From: JAPOUP01 sp026708635
GTDB taxonomy: Bacteria; Pseudomonadota; Alphaproteobacteria; Rhodobacterales; Rhodobacteraceae
DNA: 64,000 bases
Assembly (NCBI GenBank): GCA_965200115.1
Contig: OZ241336.1
Coordinates: 3,906,001 to 3,970,000, forward strand
Reading direction: 5' to 3'
Shown here: piece after piece, positions 1 through 9,425 of the stretch
Numbering within the stretch: the stretch's first letter is position 1
Layout of the letters: each line of letters begins with the position of its first letter
Program-made: the position numbers and the translations under genes
The notes under the pieces: model-generated
The model's input: only the letters and a program-made list of their open reading frames with translations
The model's database searches: none
What the model was told of the DNA's origin: nothing

Positions 1-40
1 CATGATACATGTAGTAAGACAGGATCCGTCGCATTCGAGC

Positions 41-237
41 CAGGACTTTCCCACACTATGGTGAACGTGTCGTCTGGCGGCCGGATCAGGTATCGAGGTG
101 GCCGGTTTTGGCCGGTTTGCCGCCAGCGGTGGCCGTCCGGACGCCGAAACGGCTTCTGTCGGGCCCGGACGGCGATTCGTTTTCCGGATTTCCGGGCCGG
201 GGTGGCGGTTTGCTGTCAAGAAAAACTAGCGTGGGAT
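41..237 (+). repeat. Dispersed 197-bp repeat, copy A
   Basis: This 197-bp block recurs at 47943-48139 without any indel and with about eight substitutions (roughly 96% identity by eye). A shorter, diverged copy lies at 31438-31550. It opens with CAGGACTTTCCCAC and closes with GTCAAGAAAAACTAGCGTG plus GGAT. Inside are an 8-bp stem (CTGGCGGC at 74-81 with GCCGCCAG at 119-126) and a 10-bp palindrome CGTCCGGACG (134-143). One frame ends in all three copies with a VKKN-stop tail, but the substitutions do not clearly favour synonymous changes. The copies lie between genes, so a short non-autonomous repeat is more likely than a gene. Confidence 0.85.
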
Positions 238-375
238 AATCCTGGGCATCCAGGCGTCGCGGCTTGATTTCCCCGCGCCCCCGATTTAGGTTGGGGACGC
301 GATTGAGCCCCCGATGCCTGCCGGATGATGCGATGCGGCTGGGTCCATGGGCGGAACCCGGTTAAGGAGGACCGC

Positions 376-969
376 ATGAACCGGATGACCGCGGCGGTGA
401 GTGCGGAGCGCCCGGCGACCTACCGGGACGTCCTTGACGCGCCGCCGCACATGGTGGCGGAAGTGCTCGCCGGCACCCTCCACACCCAGCCAAGACCGAC
501 CATGCGCCACGCGCGCGCCGGCTCCGTTCTCGGAATGGAGGTCGGCAACCCCTTCGACCGCGGCCGTAGCGGTCCCGGGGGATGGTGGATCGTCTTCGAG
601 CCGGAGCTGCATCTGGGCGCTGATATCGTGGTGCCCGATCTCGCCGGCTGGCGGCGCGGGACGATGCCGGAGTATCCGGACGTGGCCTATTGCGGGACCG
701 CGCCCGACTGGGCGTGCGAGGTGCTCTCGCCCTCGACCCGGCGGATCGACCGGAACGAGAAGCGCGCCATCTACGCCCGCGAGGGCGTCGCGCATCTCTG
801 GTTCGTGGATCCGGACGCCAGGACGCTGGAGGCGTTCGAACTCCGCGGGGGCCGGTGGGTGCTGCTGGCCACGCTGGCCGATGGCGCGCCGGTCTCGCAG
901 CCGCCTTTCGGGGCGATCAGTTTCCCGCTGGACGCGCTCTGGCCCGAAGGGGCGGGCCGCCGCGGATAG
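376..969 (+). CDS. Uma2-family (DUF820) putative endonuclease
   Basis: The 198-residue protein has the Uma2/DUF820 pattern of a PD-(D/E)xK nuclease fold. An acidic residue sits in VVPDLAGWRRG, followed by EVLSPST and then the basic helix DRNEKRAIYAREGV, and then the strand HLWFVDP. The start at 376 follows AAGGAGG at 364-370 with good spacing; an upstream ATG at 325 in the same frame has no ribosome site. Uma2 proteins are common and often multicopy in Cyanobacteria and some Alphaproteobacteria, and their function is mostly unproven. The gene stands alone, between a dispersed repeat and a gene-poor stretch, so the context says nothing about its role. Confidence 0.85.
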   Translation: MNRMTAAVSAERPATYRDVLDAPPHMVAEVLAGTLHTQPRPTMRHARAGSVLGMEVGNPFDRGRSGPGGWWIVFEPELHLGADIVVPDLAGWRRGTMPEYPDVAYCGTAPDWACEVLSPSTRRIDRNEKRAIYAREGVAHLWFVDPDARTLEAFELRGGRWVLLATLADGAPVSQPPFGAISFPLDALWPEGAGRRG

Positions 970-1484
970 GGCCGGGCGGATGGCAACAACCCGGAATGGC
1001 CACGAACATGCCGCGGGCCGGGGGTGCCCATGACTGAAATGACAGCGGTATTGGTAGCGGAAAGAGCGGTTGCCGACAAGGCCGTGAGAGAGTTCCGGAA
1101 AAGGGAGACCCGGAAGGCGCGCGCGGGCTGAACGCGGATTGACGGGCACGGCCCGTGCCCGCGCGTCGTGCGCGACCGCCGCTACGGATATGTCCATCTC
1201 TTCTCCACTGTCGGTCCCGGATCGGCGGCGGGGCGGGATGGCGCCGGTCGGGGGACCTTAAGGTTCCCGCCAACGAAAGCGACCGGCTGGCGGCGCGGAT
1301 GATGCTCGCCGCTTGATCCGCGGGAGAAATGTCAGGGAATCAGAAATTTAACCATATGAGAATCCCAGCTTTTTCCAAGGGTATCCTCGCCTATATCCCC
1401 TGCAACGGCAATAACGCGAACGATGCGGTTCCCACTAGACATAGGCTCCGGAAAATATACCTGTTCGCCTGGGAGGACCGCGCG
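970..1484. other. Gene-poor region with a palindrome
   Basis: No convincing gene was found. A 33-codon ORF from 1030 to 1131 has no ribosome site and no recognisable family. A strong palindrome (9-nt arms at 1143-1151 and 1153-1161, core GGGCACGGCCCGTGCCC) lies here but has no T-run, so it is not an obvious intrinsic terminator. The last part upstream of 1485 should hold the promoter of the lytic transglycosylase. Confidence 0.5.
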
Positions 1485-2054
1485 ATGAAGCGGCATCTGC
1501 TGGCTTACATAGTTGCCGTTGCCATTGGCCTGGCGTCCGGTTCCGCGTCGGCCAAGGACCTGTTTTCCAGGGACGGCAGTCTTTGGGAAAACATTGGAGT
1601 CGTCGATAGACAGGCCGCGAGGCAGGGCAGGGGTCGTAATGTATACGGCGAACACGGTCTGCCCGCATACCGTGGAGTTTACAAAGGCCCATATCTCGCG
1701 ATGGCCCGGGAGGCCGCGCGTCGGCATTCCGTTCCCGTGGATCTGTTCCTGAGGCTTGTCCAGCAGGAGAGCGGCTGGCGGCAGGATGCGCGATCGCATA
1801 AAGGGGCTTACGGATTGGCGCAGCTGATGCCCGCAACCGCACGTCAACTGAAAGTCGACCGAGAGGATCCGGATCAGAACCTTGACGGCGGCGCCAGGTA
1901 CCTGCGTCAGCAATATGATCAATTCGGCTCTTGGGACTTGGCGCTGGCCGCTTACAACGCCGGCCCCGAAGCGGTGCGGAAGCACAACGGGATCCCACCA
2001 TATCCCGAAACCAGGAACTATGTCGAAAGGATACTCGGAAACCTGGTTGAATGA
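1485..2054 (+). CDS. Secreted lytic transglycosylase (SLT domain)
   Basis: The 189-residue protein begins with a Sec signal peptide (MKRHLLAYIVAVAIGLASGS, then ASA). The rest is a soluble lytic transglycosylase domain, which cleaves the MurNAc-GlcNAc bond of peptidoglycan to 1,6-anhydro ends. The motif LVQQESGW carries the catalytic glutamate. GAYGLAQLMPATA, the NLDGGARYLRQQYD helix and ALAAYNAGPEAV are the usual SLT signatures. The start at 1485 follows GGGAGGA (1471-1477); the longer frame from 1329 would hide the signal peptide. It is short for the family, with no extra domain, so it is probably a periplasmic housekeeping or secretion-associated enzyme. The gene appears to be monocistronic. 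Confidence 0.9.
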   Translation: MKRHLLAYIVAVAIGLASGSASAKDLFSRDGSLWENIGVVDRQAARQGRGRNVYGEHGLPAYRGVYKGPYLAMAREAARRHSVPVDLFLRLVQQESGWRQDARSHKGAYGLAQLMPATARQLKVDREDPDQNLDGGARYLRQQYDQFGSWDLALAAYNAGPEAVRKHNGIPPYPETRNYVERILGNLVE

Positions 2055-2557
2055 TGACGGGCGTAGCCGGATTTTCCCGACTTTGGCGAATTCCGGTCCT
2101 TTCCCGGAATGCATGTCGGGCCGCGGCACCGACGAAAGCGGCGGGACATTGCAAATCGCCTATGAGGAGAACAGTTCCCGCCCGCTCCGCAGGCCCCGGG
2201 GCGATCATTGGATCCGGCCTCGGAGATATCATTCAGTCGCGGCGACCCGGTTCAATCGTGGTCCGCGATTGCGGACATGATGCCAACACCACCTACCATG
2301 CCGGAGGTCGCGTAGCCCGTGCGGGTAGACGCGACGGTCACCATCGAACAAAGGCGTCACCGCGCGAGAGTCATGAACCCCGTAAGGATTCTCTCACCAT
2401 CCGGGCTCCGCTCCCGAACCTGGTTTCCGGTTCCGGAACTCCGCCGGCCGGTTGACGACCCGGTTGCACCGCGTGCTGCCCATTGAGATCAAGGAACGTA
2501 CCCGTCCTCGGGCTCAGGGCGGACACGGGCGACGATGTTGCCCGCGCCGGAGCGCGC
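2055..2557. other. Intergenic region, no clear gene
   Basis: About 500 bp lie between the convergent transglycosylase gene and the ABC transporter operon. Open frames exist on the plus strand (to about 2455) but show no family resemblance and no good ribosome site. I see no RNA gene or clear terminator. Confidence 0.4.
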
Positions 2558-4207
2558 TCAGACCGTCGCCGCGTCACCTATGTTGTCAACTCCGCGCTCC
2601 TCGAGCAGTGTCGTAAGCCAGTTGGAGTCCATTTCGGGAACCGAGGAGAGCAGAAGGTCGGTGTACGGATGGTGCGGTGGCCTGAACATCTCCTCTTTGC
2701 CGCCCTGTTCGACGACCAGGCCATTCCGCATCACGACAACCTCGTCGGCAATTGATCGAACCGTCGCGAGATCGTGGGTGATGAACATGTATGATAGATC
2801 AAGATCTTCCTGCAACCGGTCGAGAAGTTTGAGGATTCCCTCGGCCACAAGCTGGTCAAGCGCGCTGGTCACCTCGTCGCATATAATGAATGTCGGGTCC
2901 GCCGCAAGGGCGCGGGCAATGCCGATACGCTGCTTCTGTCCTCCGGACAGTTCCGGCGGATAGCGGTCATAGAACCGTGACGGCTCCAGTTCGATGAGGT
3001 CCAGCAGCTCGTCGACACGGTGCTTCAGCTTCACTCCATGAAGACCTGAATAGAACTGCGCCGGCCGGCCTATGATCTCGTTGACGCGTACCTTTGGATT
3101 GAGCGCGGTGTCAGCCATCTGATAGATCATCTGCACCTGACGGAGCTGGTCCCGGCTTCTATTGCGGTAATTCGGCGGCAACGGATCGCCCCCGAACAGC
3201 ACCTCGCCCGCCGTTGGGGGCAGAAGACCGGTGATCACGCGGGCGGCGGTCGATTTTCCGGACCCGGATTCGCCCACAACCGCAACCGTCATTCCCTTGT
3301 ATATCTCGAAAGATACCTGATCGAGAACCTTTACCCCACCGGTGTATGCCGCATCGACGTTGCGGACCGAAACAAGCGGCTCGGAGCCGTTGGGACGGGA
3401 TTTCTGCGGTCTGCGGAAACTGCGGACGGCCCATAGGGACTTGGTATAGTCTTCCTTCGGCCCGTCCAGCATCTCCTGGGTTGGTGCCTCCTCGACCTCG
3501 CGTCCGCGAAGCAGCACCTTGATGGTGTCCGCCATCTGGGCCACCACCGCGAGGTCGTGCGTAATATAGATAGCCGCGGTGTCGAACTGGTCGACGATGT
3601 CACGGATCGCCGCCAGCACCTCGATCTGCGTGGTGACGTCCAGTGCGGTGGTGGGTTCGTCGAAGATGATCAGATCCGGCCGGCACGCCATCGCCATCGC
3701 CGTCATCGCCCTCTGCAGCTGCCCGCCGGAAACCTGGTGCGGATAGCGGAAGCCGATCTCACGTGGATTGGGAAGCCGCAGGCGCTCGTAGAGATCCATG
3801 GCGTCTTCCTGCGCTTCAAGGCGCTTCTTGATGCGGTAGTGTAGCGGCGCTTCCGTGTGCTGGTCGATGATCCTGTGCGCCGGATTGAATGACGCGGCCG
3901 CTGACTGCGCGACATACGCGATTCGCGATCCCCTCAGGGCGCGTTTTTCCCCCTCCGATGCCGTGGTCAGTTCAATGCCGTCGAAGTCGATGGAACCATC
4001 GGATATACGGGTTCCGTCGCGCGCGTATCCCATGGCCGCGGCACCGATGGTCGACTTTCCGGCACCCGACTCACCGATCAGCCCCATGACCTCCCCGCGG
4101 CGCAGCGTGAGGTGGACGCCCTTGACGATGTCAACCCACTCCTCCCCGGTATTGCCCTCGACCTTGAGTCCGCTGATTTCCAGAAGCGCTCTCTTTGCCT
4201 TTGGCAT
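2558..4207 (-). CDS. Peptide-type ABC transporter, fused double ATPase subunit
   Basis: This is one polypeptide of about 549 residues with two ABC ATPase domains, as in YejF/GsiA-type importers. The first half has Walker A GESGAGKST, signature VSGGQLQR and Walker B LIIFDEP. The second half has GESGSGKST, LSGGQKQR and FIICDEV. Each half ends in the region usual for dipeptide/oligopeptide ATPases (HHPYTDLLLSSVPEM in the C half). It would energise uptake of peptides or related solutes through the two permeases encoded upstream. The start at 4207 is preferred because AAGGAG lies 8 nt before it; GTG at 4216 and ATG at 4213 are too close. It is the last gene of the operon, overlapping or abutting the permease stop at 4213-4215. 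Confidence 0.9.
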   Translation of the reverse strand: MPKAKRALLEISGLKVEGNTGEEWVDIVKGVHLTLRRGEVMGLIGESGAGKSTIGAAAMGYARDGTRISDGSIDFDGIELTTASEGEKRALRGSRIAYVAQSAAASFNPAHRIIDQHTEAPLHYRIKKRLEAQEDAMDLYERLRLPNPREIGFRYPHQVSGGQLQRAMTAMAMACRPDLIIFDEPTTALDVTTQIEVLAAIRDIVDQFDTAAIYITHDLAVVAQMADTIKVLLRGREVEEAPTQEMLDGPKEDYTKSLWAVRSFRRPQKSRPNGSEPLVSVRNVDAAYTGGVKVLDQVSFEIYKGMTVAVVGESGSGKSTAARVITGLLPPTAGEVLFGGDPLPPNYRNRSRDQLRQVQMIYQMADTALNPKVRVNEIIGRPAQFYSGLHGVKLKHRVDELLDLIELEPSRFYDRYPPELSGGQKQRIGIARALAADPTFIICDEVTSALDQLVAEGILKLLDRLQEDLDLSYMFITHDLATVRSIADEVVVMRNGLVVEQGGKEEMFRPPHHPYTDLLLSSVPEMDSNWLTTLLEERGVDNIGDAATV

Positions 4208-4212
4208 TTTCA

Positions 4213-5274
4213 TCACTCCTTGAGGCCGGAGGACCTGAACAGCATCCAGTCGACGACGAAATTCACCGCTACGGTCAGCAGCGCGATCGCGGCCGCGGGA
4301 ATGAGCGGAGTCAGGTCACCGAACGAAATCAAGGTCGCGTTTTCCCGAACCATCGAGCCCCAGTCCGCGGTCGGTGGCTGGATCCCGAGACCAAGGAACG
4401 AAAGGCCGGCGACGAGCAGGAATACGAAGCAGAACTCCAGACCGAACTCGGCGACAAGCGGGGCCGTTGAATTCGGCAGGATTTCCTTCCTGATCAGGTA
4501 CCAGGTCCTCTCGCCCCTGAGTTTCGCGGCCTCGATATAATCCATGACAACGACGTTCCCGGCGACAGCGCGCGTGAGCCGGAATACCCGCGGGGCATAT
4601 ATGATCGCCACGGCAATGATGATGACGATGATCCTGGGGCCGAATATGGATAGCATCAGCAGCGCGAAAATCAGCGATGGAATCGACATGATGACATCCG
4701 CCGCCCGGCCCAGGAACTGGTCGAACCAGCCACCCTTGGTGGCCGCGAGCAACCCGCCTAACGCTCCCATGAAAAAGGCCGAGACCGTCGCCACCAGCGC
4801 CAGCCCCACGGAATTCCGCGCCCCGTAAACGATCCGGCTGAACATGTCGCGTCCCAGCTGGTCCGCGCCAAGAAGCATGTTCTCGTCGGCTGGGGCGAAT
4901 GCCGAGGAGATTATCTCCGACTCCCCGTAGGGCGCGATCCACGGCGCGAATATGCCGGCTATGGCGTAGGTGAAGATCACGAACAGTCCGAAGGCGGCCG
5001 TCAGCGGCGCGGTCCTGAGCTCCCTGGCGATTCCCGTTGGCATGATGATGACAAGAAATTCGCGGAAACAGTAGGCGATGCCCGCGGCGAAGGCGAGCAG
5101 CCCCGCGCCGACGGCTACGGACCTCAGCGCGGACGTTCCGCCGACTATCGCTAGCACGAAAGACGCGAGCGTCAGCGAGAACAGGATCATGAACGGACCC
5201 CGCCTTTGCTGGAAGGCGGCGAAGCTGGACGCGATGATCAGGAACGCGAAGTAGGTGACTGCGAAAACGTTCAC
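4213..5274 (-). CDS. Peptide-type ABC transporter permease (DppC-like) with extra N-terminal membrane region
   Basis: From about residue 85 the protein matches DppC/OppC-type permeases: LRTAPLTAAFGLFVIF opens the core, then APYGESEIIS, LLGADQLGRDMFSRIVYGAR, and the EAA loop YIEAAKLRGERTWYLIRKEI that contacts the ATPase. At 353 residues it is about 60 longer than usual. The extra N-terminal part, about 85 residues, has roughly three predicted membrane helices (for example VTYFAFLIIASSFAAF and SLTLASFVLAIVGG). Extended permeases occur in some alphaproteobacterial importers, but the role of the extension is unknown. It sits 12 bp after the other permease gene and just before the ATPase gene, in a single operon. 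Confidence 0.88.
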   Translation of the reverse strand: MNVFAVTYFAFLIIASSFAAFQQRRGPFMILFSLTLASFVLAIVGGTSALRSVAVGAGLLAFAAGIAYCFREFLVIIMPTGIARELRTAPLTAAFGLFVIFTYAIAGIFAPWIAPYGESEIISSAFAPADENMLLGADQLGRDMFSRIVYGARNSVGLALVATVSAFFMGALGGLLAATKGGWFDQFLGRAADVIMSIPSLIFALLMLSIFGPRIIVIIIAVAIIYAPRVFRLTRAVAGNVVVMDYIEAAKLRGERTWYLIRKEILPNSTAPLVAEFGLEFCFVFLLVAGLSFLGLGIQPPTADWGSMVRENATLISFGDLTPLIPAAAIALLTVAVNFVVDWMLFRSSGLKE

Positions 5275-5286
5275 GTCTCGATCCCG

Positions 5287-6243
5287 CTATTTCGGATGCC
5301 GAAGCCGCGGGTTGGTCAGAATCGCACCGACGTCCGCCGCGAGGTTTAGAAGGATGAACGTGGCGGCGAAAATTAGGCAGCAGGCCTGGACAATGGGAAA
5401 ATCCCTCTTGGCCACGGCATCGACAAGAAGCTGGCCGATCCCGGGATAGACGAACACCACCTCGACAAGAACGACGCCGGTGATCAGATAGGCGAGGTTC
5501 AGGGCGACGACGTTGATGATCGGTGCCCAGGCGTTGGGAAGGGCGTGCCGGGCTATGACCTTCCACGGGGGCGCGCCCTTCAGTCGCGCCATCTCGATAT
5601 AGGGCGACGCAAGAAGATTGATGATGGCCGCTCGCGTCATTCTCATCATGTGCGCCGTCACCACCAGAACGAGGGTCAGCGCCGGAAGGAAGGTCCGCTC
5701 GAGCAGTTCGCCGAAGGTCATATCGCCGCTTAGGCTGGAGATCGCCGGAAACAGTCCCGTCTTGACCGCGAGGTAGAAGATCAGGATGTAACCCAGAAAG
5801 AATTCCGGGCTGGAGATCGACGTCAGCGTCAGCACGTTGGCGATGCGGTCGAACAGCGAATTGCGGAGCAGCGCTACAAGAACGCCGAGACAGATCGCGA
5901 GCGGAACCGCGATCACGGCGGCGTAGGCGGCGAGGAACAGGGTGTTCAGGAAACGGTCCGAAATCGCGTCGCCCACACTGTCTCCCGATATCAGCGAGGT
6001 GCCGAAGTCCCCGACGACCGCGCCCGAAAGCCAGTCAAGGTACCGCACGACTGCCGGTCGGTCGAGGCCAAGTTCCTGACGCAGGGCCTCAACGGTCTCC
6101 TGGGTGGCGCCCTGTCCAAGGACCGCCTGCGCCAGATCTCCGGGAAGCAGTTCGACCATGAAGAAGATGATCACCGAAATCACCAGCAGCGTCACGAGGC
6201 CCAGTCCGAGCCGCTTGAGGACAAGTCCCAGAATGTCTCTCAC
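5287..6243 (-). CDS. Peptide-type ABC transporter permease (DppB-like)
   Basis: The 318-residue inner-membrane protein has the DppB/OppB layout. A first helix (GLVTLLVISVIIFFMVELLP) is followed by the GDLAQAVLG segment, a periplasmic stretch ending GDFGTSL, and then five more helices. The EAA motif is YIEMARLKGAPPWKVIARHA, followed by LPNAWAPI. I chose GTG at 6243 because GGGGAGGAA lies just upstream; an ATG at 6330 gives a 29-residue Pro/Arg-rich tail unlike the family. It forms the transmembrane channel with the DppC-like subunit. Confidence 0.88.
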   Translation of the reverse strand: MRDILGLVLKRLGLGLVTLLVISVIIFFMVELLPGDLAQAVLGQGATQETVEALRQELGLDRPAVVRYLDWLSGAVVGDFGTSLISGDSVGDAISDRFLNTLFLAAYAAVIAVPLAICLGVLVALLRNSLFDRIANVLTLTSISSPEFFLGYILIFYLAVKTGLFPAISSLSGDMTFGELLERTFLPALTLVLVVTAHMMRMTRAAIINLLASPYIEMARLKGAPPWKVIARHALPNAWAPIINVVALNLAYLITGVVLVEVVFVYPGIGQLLVDAVAKRDFPIVQACCLIFAATFILLNLAADVGAILTNPRLRHPK

Positions 6244-6351
6244 AGGTTCCTCCCCAGGAGCGCGTGCCCGGCTGGATGTTCCCGTCCGGCAGGACGGGAA
6301 ATGGCCGGGCGTCAGTGGTCCCGGGCGCACCCACCCGGGACCGTTCGCGAA

Positions 6352-7965
6352 TCAGACGAACCACCAGCGGCTGGCGCTACGTGCGCCATCCGCTTCCCAG
6401 GATGCGGCCACGCTCGGGCCGTGCTGGACATTCCTGCGCCGCGCGTAGACGAAGTTGACGAACATCGGGATGATGCTGCCGCCCTCGTCGCGCGCAATCA
6501 TGCACATTTCGCGGTACATCTCGGCGCGACGCGTCTCGTCCAATTCGGCTTTCGCCTGCAGAAGCAGCTCATTGAAGCGATCGTGCTTCCAGTGCGCCTC
6601 GTTCCAGGCCGCGTCCGCCTTATAGGCGAGCGTGAACATGTTGTCGGGTGTTGGCCGTGCGCCCCATTTTACGAAGACGAAGGGTTTTTTCAGCCACACG
6701 TCCGCCCAGTAGCTGTCCGACGGCTCGCGCACCGGCGTGATGTCGATGCCCGCGGCTTTGGCCTGTTCGGAGTAGAGGACCACCATGTCGACCGCGCCGG
6801 GCAGGACGGAATCCGTCGCCGAAAGTTCGACGCTGAGCGAATCCAGTCCGGCTTCCCTAAGGTGGAACCTGGCTTTGTCGGGATCATACGCCCGCTGGGG
6901 GATATCGGCCGGGAAGTAAGGCATGTTGGGCGAGACATGGAAGTCGTTGCCCGGGAAGCCCGTTCCGAACACGATCTTCTCGATGATCTCCTCCCTGTCG
7001 ATCGCATGCTTGAGGGCGAGCCTGACATTGTTGTCGTCGAACGGGGCGACGTCGGTGAACATCGGCAGGGTGATCGCCGAGCCGGAGGGTATGTTGTCAA
7101 CCTCGATGTCCGGGTGGCGCTGCAGCAACGCCAGTGTCTTGAGGTCAACGGACGTGACCGCGTCGACGTCACCGGACACCAGCGCCGCCTGACGGGCATT
7201 CGGGTCGTTGAGCACCGACATTTCGACCCGGTCGAACCATGCGCCCGCGCCGTGCCATCCCTCGTGCCGTTCCAGCAGCGTACCGACGCCGGGATCGTGT
7301 TCGATAATGCGGTAGGGGCCGGCCCCGGTCTGGCTCTGCCAGTCGATCGTGCCGTCGTCATTGGCCGGAAGCATCGCCAGATGGTAGTCGGTCATGATCC
7401 AGGGTAGGTCCGCGAAGCCCTGGTTGAGTTCCAGAACGATCGCCTGATCGCCGTCCGCCCTGATGTCGACGACACTCTCAAGCAGTGGCTTCGCCGCGGA
7501 TGACGTTTTGTCACCGCGGTGATGGTTTAGCGAGGCGATCGCGTCGGTGACGGTGAATGGCCGACCGTTATGAAAAGACGCGGTAAGGTCGAGCTCGAAT
7601 GTCCAGGTCCTGGCGTCCGGCGTCGCGCTCCAGCTTTTCGCCATATCGGGGCCCAGGCCGTTGTCCGACGTGATCATCGTCAGGTAGCTGCGATGCGTGT
7701 GCGAGAGCTGGATCTCTCCGACCGACTGGTACTTTCCGGGATCCATCTGGTCCGCCGTGTTGCCGTCATGGACGCCGAGCCGGAACGTGCCGCCTTTGGT
7801 CGGCGTTTGCGCGGCCACCCTGGACGTCCAAAGTCCGGTGGCGGCGGTTGCCGTTAGCCCGGCCGCGGTGGCATGGGACATGAATGACCGCCGCGACAAT
7901 CGTCCGCGACGGGCCTCCTTCGCGATACGATCAATAAGGATCTGTCTCTCTCTTTCTCTGGTCAT
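6352..7965 (-). CDS. Peptide-type ABC transporter periplasmic binding protein, Tat-exported
   Basis: This is a 537-residue family 5 extracellular solute-binding protein. The N-terminus carries a twin-arginine signal (RLSRRSFMSHATAAGLTATA) ending near VAAQ, so export in folded form by Tat is likely. Family features include GGTFRLGVHDG, the KSWSATPDARTWTFEL region and NVRLALKHAIDREEI. The start at 7965 follows GGAGA; upstream frame to 8058 is not needed. It is the first gene of the four-gene operon, so it captures the substrate (peptide, opine or similar; not determinable here) and delivers it to the permeases. A 108-bp gap to the next gene may contain a processing stem-loop, common after binding-protein genes. 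Confidence 0.9.
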   Translation of the reverse strand: MTRERERQILIDRIAKEARRGRLSRRSFMSHATAAGLTATAATGLWTSRVAAQTPTKGGTFRLGVHDGNTADQMDPGKYQSVGEIQLSHTHRSYLTMITSDNGLGPDMAKSWSATPDARTWTFELDLTASFHNGRPFTVTDAIASLNHHRGDKTSSAAKPLLESVVDIRADGDQAIVLELNQGFADLPWIMTDYHLAMLPANDDGTIDWQSQTGAGPYRIIEHDPGVGTLLERHEGWHGAGAWFDRVEMSVLNDPNARQAALVSGDVDAVTSVDLKTLALLQRHPDIEVDNIPSGSAITLPMFTDVAPFDDNNVRLALKHAIDREEIIEKIVFGTGFPGNDFHVSPNMPYFPADIPQRAYDPDKARFHLREAGLDSLSVELSATDSVLPGAVDMVVLYSEQAKAAGIDITPVREPSDSYWADVWLKKPFVFVKWGARPTPDNMFTLAYKADAAWNEAHWKHDRFNELLLQAKAELDETRRAEMYREMCMIARDEGGSIIPMFVNFVYARRRNVQHGPSVAASWEADGARSASRWWFV

Positions 7966-8385
7966 GATGTCTCCGTGTTTCCGTTCAGCAGCGGCCTCGC
8001 CGAGATTGGCGCCGACGCGCGGTCGTGCGAATATTAATATATTAAGATTCGTAAGCAAACAACAAACATGATGTTGTTGTTCTGCCCATCATCTTGCGTG
8101 CGGCCGGCGCGCACGTTCCGCATTCTAGGTCCGCGAACCGGAACTCCATGGGGCGTTTTCCGGCCGGATGCCCGTCAAGATAAAACGGGAGTATGGTTCC
8201 GTAAAACCGCCGCCGCTCTCCATGAAGTTCCGCCTGACGGAAATAAGGAGGACGGCGCGCTCGAGGGAACCGTGGTTCCGCACGGGGATCGGTAACGGTT
8301 TCCTTGCCGGGAGGCGTGATCCGCGGTGATTCTCAGAGGGGACCGCGATGCCGGGCGCGACCGCATCGCCGGGAGCGGAAAACCA
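7966..8385. other. Intergenic region between the ABC operon and miaA
   Basis: This stretch lies upstream of the binding-protein gene and downstream of miaA. It should hold the ABC operon promoter; the A+T-rich stretch around 8025-8080 is the best candidate. A 35-codon ORF (about 8221-8328) has no support. No RNA gene was recognised. Confidence 0.4.
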
Positions 8386-9267
8386 TCAGGGGATCTTGAG
8401 TCGTCGCCAGTCACCCATCCGCGCGCGGAACCAGGTACGCTGCCTCTTCGCGTATCGTCTCGTCGCCGTCTTTGCCGCGGAAACCGCGTCTTCGAGATCA
8501 CGCTTTCCGCGCAGATGCTCAACCAGTTCCCTGGCGCCGATGGCTTTCGACGACGGCAGGTCGGGATCCCAGCGCGCGAGATTGCCTCTAACCTCCTCGA
8601 CCGCACCTCCCCTGACCATCGCGTCGAACCGTCGGTCGATCCTGTGACCGAGCCAGTCACGGTCCGCGTCAAAAAGCAGGGGCTGGGCGGTGCCAAGCGA
8701 TATCAGGGGATCGGGAGCGTCTTCCTGCCAGGCGGTCATCCCGCGCCCCGTCGCGCGCCATACCTCCCACGCGCGCAGGACCCGCACTGGGTTCGCGGTA
8801 TCGATTCGGGACCTGGTCGCCTCGTCCAGATCGGTCAGAAGCGCGGAGATGCCCTCGGACCGCAGCCGCCCCCGCGCCTCGACCCGCAGTTCCTCCGGTA
8901 TATGCGGTATATTCGCGAGCCCCTGCGTCAGCGCAGTGAGGTACAGGCCGGTTCCGCCGACCACGATCAGCCGTCCGCCTTCGGACGGCAGGGTCGCGAA
9001 GTCGCGAAGCCACTCGCCGACCGAATGGCGCGAATCTCCATGGACATGGCCGTAAAGAAGATGCGGCGCGACCGCCTCCTCCTCCGGCCCCGGGCGGGCC
9101 GTCAGGATCCGCCAGTTCGCGAATACCTGCAGCGCGTCAGCGTTGACGATTTTCCCGCCCTGCCGGGACGCGATCTCCAGCGCAAGCGAGGACTTGCCAC
9201 TCGCCGTGGGCCCGGCGATCAGGACGGGCAGCTCCGCCGAGAGCGAATTCAGGATTTCGTGTCTCAA
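8386..9267 (-). CDS. miaA: tRNA dimethylallyltransferase
   Basis: MiaA transfers a dimethylallyl group to N6 of A37 in tRNAs that read codons starting with U. The P-loop is VLIAGPTASGKSS, followed by KIVNADALQVF (in place of the more usual DSxQVY), the VGGTGLYL motif, and the C-terminal YAKRQRTWFR helix. A TTG at 9267, preceded by GGGAGA, gives 293 residues, close to the family length. An ATG at 9402 would add 45 residues without homology and reach to 23 bp from pyrH. The gene is divergent from pyrH; rpsB and tsf, often next to pyrH, are not here. Confidence 0.88.
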   Translation of the reverse strand: MRHEILNSLSAELPVLIAGPTASGKSSLALEIASRQGGKIVNADALQVFANWRILTARPGPEEEAVAPHLLYGHVHGDSRHSVGEWLRDFATLPSEGGRLIVVGGTGLYLTALTQGLANIPHIPEELRVEARGRLRSEGISALLTDLDEATRSRIDTANPVRVLRAWEVWRATGRGMTAWQEDAPDPLISLGTAQPLLFDADRDWLGHRIDRRFDAMVRGGAVEEVRGNLARWDPDLPSSKAIGARELVEHLRGKRDLEDAVSAAKTATRRYAKRQRTWFRARMGDWRRLKIP

Positions 9268-9425
9268 GTTATCTCCCGCGCATTGAACATTGGCCCGCCA
9301 TCCGTCATCCTGCGCCCGGGGAAACGGAGTCAGTAACGGAGCGAGGCACGTCATGACCGAACCGACCGGACCAATCACGGGCATTTCCGAAACCACGGGC
9401 ACGGCTCCGAAAGCGCGGGCGCAGG

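Noticed and set aside
1143..1161. Palindrome as an intrinsic terminator of the Uma2 gene
   Set aside because: No T-run follows, and it lies 170 bp after the stop codon.
286..1197. Long minus-strand frame (303 codons) opposite the Uma2 gene
   Set aside because: It is Arg/Pro/His-rich, has no family resemblance and is explained as the antisense shadow of a GC-rich real gene.
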